Shown here: one piece after another, positions 47,312 to 54,882 of the stretch
How positions within the stretch are numbered: the stretch's first letter is position 1
How the letters are laid out: the number at the start of each line of letters is the position of its first letter
NCBI GenBank assembly: GCA_963706755.1
Contig: CAVPNH010000020.1
Location: forward strand, 1 to 64,000
Direction: 5' to 3'
Source: RPQJ01 sp963706755
GTDB taxonomy: Bacteria; Pseudomonadota; Gammaproteobacteria; Steroidobacterales; Steroidobacteraceae
Length of the DNA: 64,000 nucleotides
Notes under the pieces: model-generated
Databases searched by the model: none
The model's input: the letters and a program-made list of their open reading frames with translations, nothing else
Told to the model about the DNA's origin: nothing
Position numbers and translations under genes: made by a program

Positions 47312-47905
47312 ATGCATGCCGGAGCAGACGATTTTCTCGATGAGCAGACGAAGGGTCTCGCCGGTCTCGCGGAGCAATTCCGCAAGTCGCAACTTGCGGC
47401 GGCGCGCAAGGCCGCGGTCGAGTCCGCGACGCGCATCCGGTCGTTGAACGGGCGGGTGCGGAAGCTGGCGCATTCGGGCGTCCGCCTGAACTCCATTTCG
47501 CACGGCGCTGCACAGAGCCTGATCGAGCTGCAGGCCGAGATCGTCAACTCGGCGCTGACGGATGCCGCTGCGCAGATCGAGCGCATCGCATACACCGGCA
47601 GCCTGCGGGACCTCACGCGCGAGCAGGCGGACGTCCTCAAGTCGGCTCGCGAGCGCATCGCAGGCGACCTGTCGCGCGTCATGAAGATCTTGAGGCAGGC
47701 GACGAGCGACGTTCGACAGGTGACCGAGCGCTATGCCGCGCCACCGCCTGCAAAGAAGAAGGCCGCCGCCCGGAAGACGAAGAAGCCTGCGGCCAGGAAG
47801 ACGAAGAAGCCCGCGGCCCTCAAGGCGAAGAAGCCCGCGATGCGCAAGACGAAACGAGTGGTGGGCAAGGCCCGGCGCAAGGCGCCGAAGGGATCGCGCC
47901 GCTAG
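47312..47905 (+). CDS. Phasin-like protein with histone-H1-like lysine tail
   Basis: 197 residues from ATG 47312, with AGGTGG ahead. Residues 1-145 are helical and heptad-rich (LAEQFRKSQLAAARKAAVES, QSLIELQAEIVNSALTDAA), as in phasins that coat polyhydroxyalkanoate granules. Residues 150-197 are repeats of KKPAARKTKKPAA type. PhaF/PhaM proteins with this plan attach granules to the nucleoid. No phaC is in the window. Its stop codon shares CTAG with the stop of oxyR. Confidence 0.65.
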   Translation: MHAGADDFLDEQTKGLAGLAEQFRKSQLAAARKAAVESATRIRSLNGRVRKLAHSGVRLNSISHGAAQSLIELQAEIVNSALTDAAAQIERIAYTGSLRDLTREQADVLKSARERIAGDLSRVMKILRQATSDVRQVTERYAAPPPAKKKAAARKTKKPAARKTKKPAALKAKKPAMRKTKRVVGKARRKAPKGSRR

Positions 47906-48831
47906 CGCGGGCTGGGCCGGCGCGGGTAGGACTCAGCCAGCACCGCGGCCACCTGGCGCAGCGAAGGTCCGAACGGGGAGTGCCGGCGCCAGGCCAGCAC
48001 CAGTGTGCGTTTGGGCTCGGGAGTCGTGAACCGCCGCAGCACGAGGTCCGCGTGCCGGGTCTCGGCCGCAATTGCGAGCTCCGGCAGGAGCGTGGCGCCG
48101 GCGCCCGAGGCCACCATCTGCACGAGCGTGGTCAGGCTGGTGGCGCGGAAGTCGAGCTCGTTCGGCCTGGCGCGATTGCGGCTGCAGAAGGCGAGCGCCT
48201 GGTCGCGCAGGCAATGGCCGTCGTCTAGCAGCAGCAGCGGCTGGCCGCGCAGCGCGGTCGGCGACAGCGGTCCGCGGCCTCGACCGAGCGGGTCCGCGGG
48301 ATGCGTTGCGAACAGGAACCGGTCCTCGGCGATCACCACTTGCTCGAGATCGCCGAGCTCCGCCTCGCGTGCGAGCAGCCCCGCGTCGATCTCGCTCGAC
48401 GCGAGCTTGGCGACGAGCTCGGGCGTGCGCGCCTCGTCCCAGCGCAGCGCGAGCGCGGGAAACGCGCCGCGGAGTGCGGGCGCGACCACCGGCAGCAGGT
48501 AAGGCGAGATCGTGGGGATCACGCCGATGCGCAGCGTGCCGCGGAGCGGGTCGGCGAAAGCCTGGGCCGCGTCGCGCAGGTCCTCGGCGCCCACCAGGAC
48601 CGCCCGCGCCCGGTGGAGCAGGTCCTGGCCGGGGCGGGTCAGCACCGCGCGCCGCGCGCCGCGCTCAAGCAGCGTCACGCCGAGCGCCGCCTCGAGCTCG
48701 GCGAGCTGCGACGAGAGCGAGGGCTGGGCCACGAAGCAGCGCTCTGCGGCGACCCGGAACGAGCCGGACTCCGCAACCGCGACGAAGTACTGCAACTGGC
48801 GCAGCGTGAACGCCGGGCGTTTCAGGTCCAT
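47902..48831 (-). CDS. oxyR: OxyR-type LysR regulator
   Basis: 309 residues from ATG 48831. LysR helix-turn-helix FTLRQLQYFVAVAESGSF then AAERCFVAQPSLSSQLAELE. The redox pair is intact: DDGHCLRDQALAFC corresponds to Cys199 and Cys208 of E. coli OxyR. Peroxide would form the disulfide and switch on target promoters. It is divergent from ahpC with an OxyR-type site between. Confidence 0.9.
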   Translation of the reverse strand: MDLKRPAFTLRQLQYFVAVAESGSFRVAAERCFVAQPSLSSQLAELEAALGVTLLERGARRAVLTRPGQDLLHRARAVLVGAEDLRDAAQAFADPLRGTLRIGVIPTISPYLLPVVAPALRGAFPALALRWDEARTPELVAKLASSEIDAGLLAREAELGDLEQVVIAEDRFLFATHPADPLGRGRGPLSPTALRGQPLLLLDDGHCLRDQALAFCSRNRARPNELDFRATSLTTLVQMVASGAGATLLPELAIAAETRHADLVLRRFTTPEPKRTLVLAWRRHSPFGPSLRQVAAVLAESYPRRPSPR

Positions 48832-48840
48832 GGCGACTCC

Positions 48841-48877
48841 ATAGGCTAAGACTATCAGAACCATCGTAACGATGTGT
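48841..48877. promoter_or_regulatory. OxyR binding site in the oxyR-ahpC gap
   Basis: ATAG (48841-48844), 7 nt, CTAT (48852-48855), 7 nt, ATCG, 7 nt, GTGT. The first two quarter-sites match the OxyR consensus perfectly at the required 7-nt spacing, the others partly. It covers the region between oxyR and ahpC, so it can serve both autocontrol and ahpC activation. Confidence 0.7.
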
Positions 48878-48949
48878 TAGCTCTATGGACCGCCAGATCG
48901 CAATATACGCGCCGTACCCCGCGACCACCCAAAGCTAAGGAGAGAAACC

Positions 48950-49489
48950 ATGTTGACCGTTGGCGACCGCCTCCCCGATTTCCGCCTGCAGGCGGCCGTG
49001 AGCCTCGAGCCTGGCAAGGAGTTCCAGGAACTCGGCCATGACAGCTACCCCGGCAAGTGGCAGGTGCTGTTCTTCTGGCCGATGGACTTCACGTTCGTCT
49101 GCCCGACCGAGATCGCCGCGTTCGGCAAGCGCGAGCGCGACTTCAGGGACCGCGACGCGCAGCTGCTCGGCGCGAGCACCGATTCGCACTTCGTGCACCT
49201 CGCCTGGCGCCGCGACCACAAGGACTTGAAGGACCTGCCGTTCCCGATGCTCGCCGACACCAAGCGCGAGCTGAGCACGGCGCTCGGCATCCTGCACAAG
49301 GAGGCCGGCGTGGCGCTGCGCGCGACCTTCATCGTCGACCCGACCGGCGTCATCCGCTGGGTCTCGGTCAACGACCTGTCGGTCGGCCGCAACGTGGACG
49401 AGGTGCTGCGCACGCTCGACGCGTTGCAGACGGACGAACTCTGCCCCTGCAACTGGAAGCAGGGCGAGGACACGCTCAAGGCCGCCTGA
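48950..49489 (+). CDS. ahpC: Alkyl hydroperoxide reductase subunit C (peroxiredoxin)
   Basis: 179 residues, ATG after AAGGAGAGAAACC. Peroxidatic Cys is in DFTFVCPTEIAAFG; resolving Cys in DELCPCNWKQGED. Catalytic Arg in TFIVDPTGVIRW region and DSHFVHLAW follow the AhpC pattern. It reduces H2O2 and organic hydroperoxides, including lipid hydroperoxides. Followed 105 bp on by ahpD, its usual thiol donor. Confidence 0.93.
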   Translation: MLTVGDRLPDFRLQAAVSLEPGKEFQELGHDSYPGKWQVLFFWPMDFTFVCPTEIAAFGKRERDFRDRDAQLLGASTDSHFVHLAWRRDHKDLKDLPFPMLADTKRELSTALGILHKEAGVALRATFIVDPTGVIRWVSVNDLSVGRNVDEVLRTLDALQTDELCPCNWKQGEDTLKAA

Positions 49490-49594
49490 TCTCCGTTCAC
49501 GCCGATCGCCTCCCCCGATCGATCGGCAGCGGTCGCGCGGCGAGCCCTGGACGCCGTCGCGCGACCGCAACTTCAACGATACGAGGCAACAACC

Positions 49595-50146
49595 ATGACG
49601 CTCGACCAGATCCGCGACGCGCTGCCCGAGACGGCACGCGACATCAAGCTCAACCTGCAGTCCGTGCTGACCAGCACCGTGCTCACGCCGGCGCAGCTCT
49701 GGGGCGTCGCGGTGACGGCGGCCGCGACCGCGCGCAGCCCCGTGCTGCGCGATGCGCTGCTCTGCTCGGCCCGGGAACACGTCGACGCCACGGTCATCGA
49801 TGACGCGCTGGCGGCGGCGTCCTTGATGGCGATGAACAACGTCTACTACCGCTTCCGCCACCAGGTCGGCAAGGACGTCTACTCGACCAAGCCGGCGCGG
49901 CTGCGGATGAGCCGGTTGGCGAAGCCGGCGACGAACAAGCTCGACTTCGAGCTGTACTCGCTCGCCGCCAGCGCGATCAACGGCTGCGAGATGTGCGTCC
50001 GCGCCCACGAGCACGAGGTCGTGGCTGGTGGCCTGAGCGAGGAAGCCGTACACGACGCGGTGCGCATCGCGGCCACGGTCCATGCGGCGGCGGTATCCCT
50101 TGAACTGATCGACCTTGAACGCGCGATGCCCGCCGTGGCCGCCTGA
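49595..50146 (+). CDS. ahpD: Alkylhydroperoxidase AhpD
   Basis: 183 residues. The active site is AINGCEMCVRAHEHEV: Cys-x-x-Cys followed by His, with the proton-relay Glu earlier. FRHQVGKDVYSTKPARLRMS matches AhpD proteins. AhpD reduces AhpC through its CXXC pair using lipoamide-type donors. Third gene of the OxyR-controlled unit. Confidence 0.9.
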   Translation: MTLDQIRDALPETARDIKLNLQSVLTSTVLTPAQLWGVAVTAAATARSPVLRDALLCSAREHVDATVIDDALAAASLMAMNNVYYRFRHQVGKDVYSTKPARLRMSRLAKPATNKLDFELYSLAASAINGCEMCVRAHEHEVVAGGLSEEAVHDAVRIAATVHAAAVSLELIDLERAMPAVAA

Positions 50147-50158
50147 AGGAGGTTCACG

Positions 50159-50257
50159 ATGTACGCCAGCCCCAACCCCCTGCCCGAAGCCGACCGCGCC
50201 GCGCTGGCCGCGTTCAACGACCGGACTGCGGAGCGCGCCATCACGCTCGGCGGCTGA
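50159..50257 (+). CDS. Short ORF of 32 residues after ahpD
   Basis: ATG 50159 has AAGGAGG six bases ahead, as good as any site in the window. The product is MYASPNPLPEADRAALAAFN then DRTAERAITLGG. It is too short for a known domain and may be the remaining start of a longer gene or a real small protein. No similarity recognised. Confidence 0.4.
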   Translation: MYASPNPLPEADRAALAAFNDRTAERAITLGG

Positions 50258-50302
50258 GCTTCGACGGGATTCGGGAAGCCCCGCGCGATCGCCATCATCA
50301 CC

Positions 50303-51865
50303 TCACGCCCCGGCGAGCCAGTCGAACAGTGTTCCGAGGTGCCGGCGTCGCTCGGGCGCGAGGAAAGCAAAATTGAGGCCGCGGGGCGTGAACTCCCAAT
50401 ACTGCGAGGGCTGGTCGGTGAGCAGCTCCATGCGAATTCGTTCGAGGCGTTCGCGCTGCTCGGTCGCAAGGTCGGCGACGATACGGCGTGCGTGCGCATC
50501 GTCGCCGCGTTCGATGAAGAACGTCGCCAGCTGGATCTGCGCGCGGCGCACGCCCATCAGGCTGGCTTCCTGGGAGTCCTGCCTGATGTCCTGGTCGAGC
50601 TCCAGCAATCGGCCGAGCAGATCGCCGACCACCGGCGAATTGATGGTCGCGGCGGACTCGATCAACTGGACGAGGTCGTGTGCCGCCACTTCGAGGATGA
50701 ACGACTGCCCCTCCTTGTGCGCATACGTGCCGTAGAGCCGGAAAAACTCCGCGATCTCACGCACCGCATCGAGACGGCCATGCGCGAGCAACGCTTCCGC
50801 CACGAGCCGATACTGGTTCAGCACGTTGACGCCGGTCCGCATGTCGTTCGACCTGATCGCGGTGCGCAGGTACGAATTGAAAACGCGGATGCACTGCGTG
50901 ATGAGCTCCGGATGCTGTTCGGCCGCGGCAATCCCGATGCGACCGCTGTTGATCGCGATCATGTCGGCAACATCCCGGGCGCGCGGCGAGCTGTTGCGCA
51001 TCAGCTCCAGGTACTGGCGCAACACCTTGACCTCGAACCACAGGCTCGTGCCCTCGAGCTCCTCGAGTTGCGATGGCGCCAGCGACACGAAGTCCGGGTC
51101 GCGCCGGATCACGTCGCCGAGGTGGAACCACTCGGCGGGTAACGAGGCGCGAAGACGCTGGTACTCGAGCAGCAGTTCCGCCAGCGAGTCGATGCACGCG
51201 ATTGCGATGGCGCGGTCGCTCTGTACGATCGCATTGCGGGCGACGTCCTGCAGCTCGTCGATGCTCCGCATGACGACGCCCTGGCGCGCTTCGATGGAGC
51301 CCCGCGTCGCGGCGGACAATGCATGGGTCGCGCGCCGGTGCAGCTGTTCGATCATGTTGAGCGGGGACAGGAACGAAAACACGAAGATGAAATACGGCAG
51401 CAGGACGAGCAGCGAAATCGTCACCAGTGCCATCGTTATCGCAAAGCCTGCGTTCGGCAGTGTCGCCGCGGTGTTCGGATGACCGAGAGTCACTGAAATC
51501 CACAGGCACTGCAGAGTCGTGAGCACGAACAGCCCCATGACGACCCGATTGATCGGCTCCCGGATGAACATGGGCGTGATCTGGTGCCCGGACCGCGTTG
51601 CCGCGAGCTGCACGACCAGCGCAACGACGGTAATCGCGACACCGAGCACCCCGGCGACCGTGGCTGCGGCATCGGACAGCTTGCCCGATGCATCGTCGCG
51701 CTCGAGGCTTGCGAGCCAGTCGGCCGCGTGCGCCACAGCGCCCAGGTCCGTTCCGGCCAGCACTGCCGAAATCGCCAGCAGGACCAGGATCGCCACGGTC
51801 AGTACGAGCAACGCAACCAGCGCCTCGCGCAGCGAGGCCGAACGCAGGTCAGTGTTCGTGGCCAT
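50303..51865 (-). CDS. DUF2254-like membrane protein
   Basis: 520 residues. Four hydrophobic segments: about 14-38, 66-90, 104-126 and 138-168. AATVAGVLGVAITVVALVVQLAAT and FIREPINRVVMGLFVLTTLQ follow the DUF2254 plan, with a long cytosolic helical carboxy part. Function unknown. It is divergent from the catalase-related gene, with 142 bp between, so shared control is possible. Confidence 0.6.
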   Translation of the reverse strand: MATNTDLRSASLREALVALLVLTVAILVLLAISAVLAGTDLGAVAHAADWLASLERDDASGKLSDAAATVAGVLGVAITVVALVVQLAATRSGHQITPMFIREPINRVVMGLFVLTTLQCLWISVTLGHPNTAATLPNAGFAITMALVTISLLVLLPYFIFVFSFLSPLNMIEQLHRRATHALSAATRGSIEARQGVVMRSIDELQDVARNAIVQSDRAIAIACIDSLAELLLEYQRLRASLPAEWFHLGDVIRRDPDFVSLAPSQLEELEGTSLWFEVKVLRQYLELMRNSSPRARDVADMIAINSGRIGIAAAEQHPELITQCIRVFNSYLRTAIRSNDMRTGVNVLNQYRLVAEALLAHGRLDAVREIAEFFRLYGTYAHKEGQSFILEVAAHDLVQLIESAATINSPVVGDLLGRLLELDQDIRQDSQEASLMGVRRAQIQLATFFIERGDDAHARRIVADLATEQRERLERIRMELLTDQPSQYWEFTPRGLNFAFLAPERRRHLGTLFDWLAGA

Positions 51866-52007
51866 GTTCGCGTGGCGGCACTGGCATCATGGTCGGCATC
51901 ACGGTGTAATAGACGACGGGGCGACGAACGATTATGGGGCCGGCAGCGGCGCCAGACAAACCGGGGAATCGGCAGGGGAGCGGGCCCTGCGGGGGAGGGC
52001 ACATCCG

Positions 52008-53129
52008 ATGATCGAGCACAAATTCATCCTGGCGCTGGTCGCCATCTACGATCGCCTGCTGCTGGCACTGGTCACCTTCGTGGTGACGCTGCTCATTTCG
52101 GCCAACAGCCTCTTCGGCAAGGTGCGCATGTCGCACGAGAACGGCATCGCGCTGCGCGGGCGCCTGCGCATTGCGGCCGACGCGCGCATGCCGGAGCACG
52201 AATTCTTCGAGCAGGGCAGGACTTTCGCGTGCCGCATCCGGCATGGCGCGGCGTCGTTCACCGACGACGCCAAGCTGGTCGTGCGCAGTGCCTCGATCAA
52301 GTTCGCCGATTCCCGCTCGAGATCACCGATGGACATCCTGATGAACACCGGTCGCATGCCTCTGTTCTGGAATGCACGCACGTTCGTGGAGTTCATGCGG
52401 CGGTCCATGGCGGGCAAGGGCAAGAAGTACGTGCCGTTCCTGCGCGCGCATCCGCAGGCAGCCATCGGCGGTGGCGACAGCGTACGGCGCGACCCGGAGT
52501 CGCCGCACCGCCTGGTCTACCAGACCCAGACGACCTTTGGCTTCATTGGCCGCGACCAGGTCTTCCGCTACGCCCGCTACCGGCTGGTGCCGGGTGGCTT
52601 CGACCCATCACGTGACCAGGAGAGCGGCGCGCCGGACGATTGGGACAGGCACCACGCCTGGTTGCAGAATCCGAGGCTGGACGAGACGCGCAGCCGCAAC
52701 TACCTCAAGGACGCGACGAGGAAGTTGCTCGAGTCCGGCGCGGTGATGCACTACGTGCTGCAGATCCAGTTGCGCCTGCCGCCGCCGGACGACGAACTCC
52801 AGCCCGAGTGGATTGCGTCATCCGTGCCCTGGGACGAGACCATGTTCCCGTACCTCGACCTGGCCCTGCTGGACGTCGACGAGGCCCTGTCGCACAAGGA
52901 AAGCATGCTGACCTGGTTCGACATCGGCAATCACCCGAAGAGCCTGCCGGTGCCCAGGGCACGATCGATCGACGACGCGCATTCGCTGAACCACCTGCGC
53001 CTGGCGGGCATCTGGGCGACGCGCGCGCGCCTGCTGTCCTATCTGCTCACGGGCATTCCGCCCGCCTTCCCGGACTCCAGGCGGGCGAAGGACTGGCAAG
53101 GTCTGCCCCCGATGGCCGAGCCGCCCTGA
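52008..53129 (+). CDS. Membrane-anchored catalase-related heme protein (allene-oxide-synthase-like)
   Basis: 373 residues from ATG 52008. A single hydrophobic anchor spans residues 7-33. The body keeps catalase-fold hallmarks: distal His in CRIRHG (His79), Asn113 in ILMNTG, FWNARTFVEFM, and the proximal heme Tyr in RLLSY (Arg341-x3-Tyr345). It resembles the catalase-related allene oxide synthase domain of coral lipoxygenase fusions more than true catalases, which are longer. Such enzymes turn fatty-acid hydroperoxides into allene oxides, aldehydes or epoxyalcohols. It is convergent with a lipoxygenase gene 19 bp away. Product type cannot be told from sequence. Confidence 0.75.
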   Translation: MIEHKFILALVAIYDRLLLALVTFVVTLLISANSLFGKVRMSHENGIALRGRLRIAADARMPEHEFFEQGRTFACRIRHGAASFTDDAKLVVRSASIKFADSRSRSPMDILMNTGRMPLFWNARTFVEFMRRSMAGKGKKYVPFLRAHPQAAIGGGDSVRRDPESPHRLVYQTQTTFGFIGRDQVFRYARYRLVPGGFDPSRDQESGAPDDWDRHHAWLQNPRLDETRSRNYLKDATRKLLESGAVMHYVLQIQLRLPPPDDELQPEWIASSVPWDETMFPYLDLALLDVDEALSHKESMLTWFDIGNHPKSLPVPRARSIDDAHSLNHLRLAGIWATRARLLSYLLTGIPPAFPDSRRAKDWQGLPPMAEPP

Positions 53130-53148
53130 CGGGCGAATGACCTGCGGC

Positions 53149-54783
53149 TCAGATCGCGATCGACCGACTCACGATCCAGGGCTGCAGGAAGAGGTAGGGC
53201 ACGCGCAGCTGCTCGTTGCGTACCTGGATCGCGCGGCCGATGTCGTCCAGGCGGCCCCGGAACCGGTCGATCGCATCGCGCACCGGCATCACGCCATTGA
53301 AGAACGCATCGGGATAAGTGCCCAGCGGCCTTTCCGTGCGCTTGCTGAGCAGGTGCACGAGGGCGAGTTGCTGCCCCACCGCATGGGCGTCCGGCAGCGC
53401 GTAGACGAAGTTGGCTTCGTTGCGCGGCCCGTGGTCCCTGGGCGGCGCCAGGTACAGCGCGCCCGGCGTGTTGGGGATCCAGCCGAATTGCGCGTACTGG
53501 CCGTTGTTGACGGCCGCGTGCTCGACGCTGCAGTTGAAGATCACCTGCGCGACCAGGACCTGGAGCTGGTCGAAAGTCGCGAGAGGGCTATCGCCGAACG
53601 GCAGGCCCCTGACCCGTGCCCCATCGGGGCTTGCGAGTTCGTTCGCCCAGGCCTGCAACTCGGTGTCCAGCCGCACGGTGGCGTCGTCCGGGTAGTAGAC
53701 GCGCAGCACGTCCTGCACGAACGTCCCGATCGCCTCGTACAGCGCCAGCGCGTCGTCCCGGTAGTGGTAGTTGGGCAGCACGTCCTTGCCAAGCACGCCC
53801 CGCGTCTGCAGGTCCGTGACCGGGTTGGCGCCCGCAAATGTCCAGCGCTCGTAGGCCAGGCCCAGCAGGGTCAGGCAGCCGCGCGCTCCGATCGCGATGG
53901 ACTCGTCGATCGGCCCACCCGGCGCCAGGAGCTTCGTGCGCGCAACGTGGTTGATCTCGATCGTGCCCGTGAAGTGCGGCTGGAGCAGCGCGTACACCGG
54001 GTGCTGCGCGGGCAGCGTGCGGCAGGCGGCCACCCAGAAGCTCTCCATCACCAGGTGGGTGCGGGCAAGATGCGCCACGACCTCGTGGAAGGTCCCGTCC
54101 GCGGACTGCACGAAGGTGCGCGCCATCAGCCAGGTCCAGTGATCGTCCTTCGGCGTGAAGATCGTCTCGGCCTCCGCCGGCGACTGGCCGAGTTGAATGG
54201 CCAGCGGCATCAGGCGGCCCTGGTCGTCGAGCCAGAACAGGCACATCGGGGCCACGCAGAAGCGCCCGAATTCGGGCTCCAGGCCCTGGAGGATCTCGTA
54301 GTCCTGGAGGAACAGCCTCCGCTGCGCGAGCAGGCTGGCCAGGCTGTCGTCCGTCGGAATGATGCCCTTCACCGTCTCTTCCGTGACGGGAAAGTTTTCG
54401 GGGATACTGGTGGCCAGCTTGATCAGCACCGGGTTGATGCCGTCGAGCCGCTGGCGCGCGAACTCTTCGTCCTGCATCCAGCGGGATGCCACTTCGGGAA
54501 TCGGGCGGATGGGGTAGTAGCGCTTGAAGCTGGCGACGGTGTCGTTGGCCTTGAACAGGCGTGCCATCACCGCCATCGCCATGTCGGCCGTGCTCTCGAC
54601 GATGTCGAAGGCCATCCAGCGACTCTTCTCCTTGGTGAACTCCTCGCCGGGCGGCACGTCCCTGCAGTACGGCGGCTGGCCGGGCGGATGAACCCAGGTG
54701 TAGGCTTGGCGCTGGAAAAACAACGTGCGCTCCCGTTCGGCACGTTCGAATCGGTTCGCTGACCCGGGTAGACAGATCCGCAT
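53149..54783 (-). CDS. Lipoxygenase
   Basis: 544 residues, ATG 54783 after GGGAGA. Iron ligands are clear: His233 and His238 in HEVVAHLARTH, His422 and Asn426 in VEHAAVNNGQY, and the terminal Ile544 in SRSIAI. The region before, WTWLMARTFVQSADG, is the family's W-x-x-A-K-type block. No PLAT domain and no signal peptide: a compact cytosolic bacterial type. It adds O2 to polyunsaturated fatty acids. By eye the stereochemistry-determining position is Ser295, which leaves R or S products open. Convergent with the catalase-related gene. Confidence 0.92.
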   Translation of the reverse strand: MRICLPGSANRFERAERERTLFFQRQAYTWVHPPGQPPYCRDVPPGEEFTKEKSRWMAFDIVESTADMAMAVMARLFKANDTVASFKRYYPIRPIPEVASRWMQDEEFARQRLDGINPVLIKLATSIPENFPVTEETVKGIIPTDDSLASLLAQRRLFLQDYEILQGLEPEFGRFCVAPMCLFWLDDQGRLMPLAIQLGQSPAEAETIFTPKDDHWTWLMARTFVQSADGTFHEVVAHLARTHLVMESFWVAACRTLPAQHPVYALLQPHFTGTIEINHVARTKLLAPGGPIDESIAIGARGCLTLLGLAYERWTFAGANPVTDLQTRGVLGKDVLPNYHYRDDALALYEAIGTFVQDVLRVYYPDDATVRLDTELQAWANELASPDGARVRGLPFGDSPLATFDQLQVLVAQVIFNCSVEHAAVNNGQYAQFGWIPNTPGALYLAPPRDHGPRNEANFVYALPDAHAVGQQLALVHLLSKRTERPLGTYPDAFFNGVMPVRDAIDRFRGRLDDIGRAIQVRNEQLRVPYLFLQPWIVSRSIAI

Positions 54784-54882
54784 GTTGTTATTCTCTCCCC
54801 GCGTATGGCGCCCGCACTTTAGCAGACGGCCCAGCCCAAGCGGGCGCCCGGACGCCTGCGGATCACTGCTTGACCGGCCCGC

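Noticed and set aside
47755..47870. Short tandem repeats or CRISPR-like array
   Set aside because: The repeats encode the Lys/Ala/Pro-rich tail of the phasin-like protein; no spacer structure. No CRISPR array was seen anywhere.
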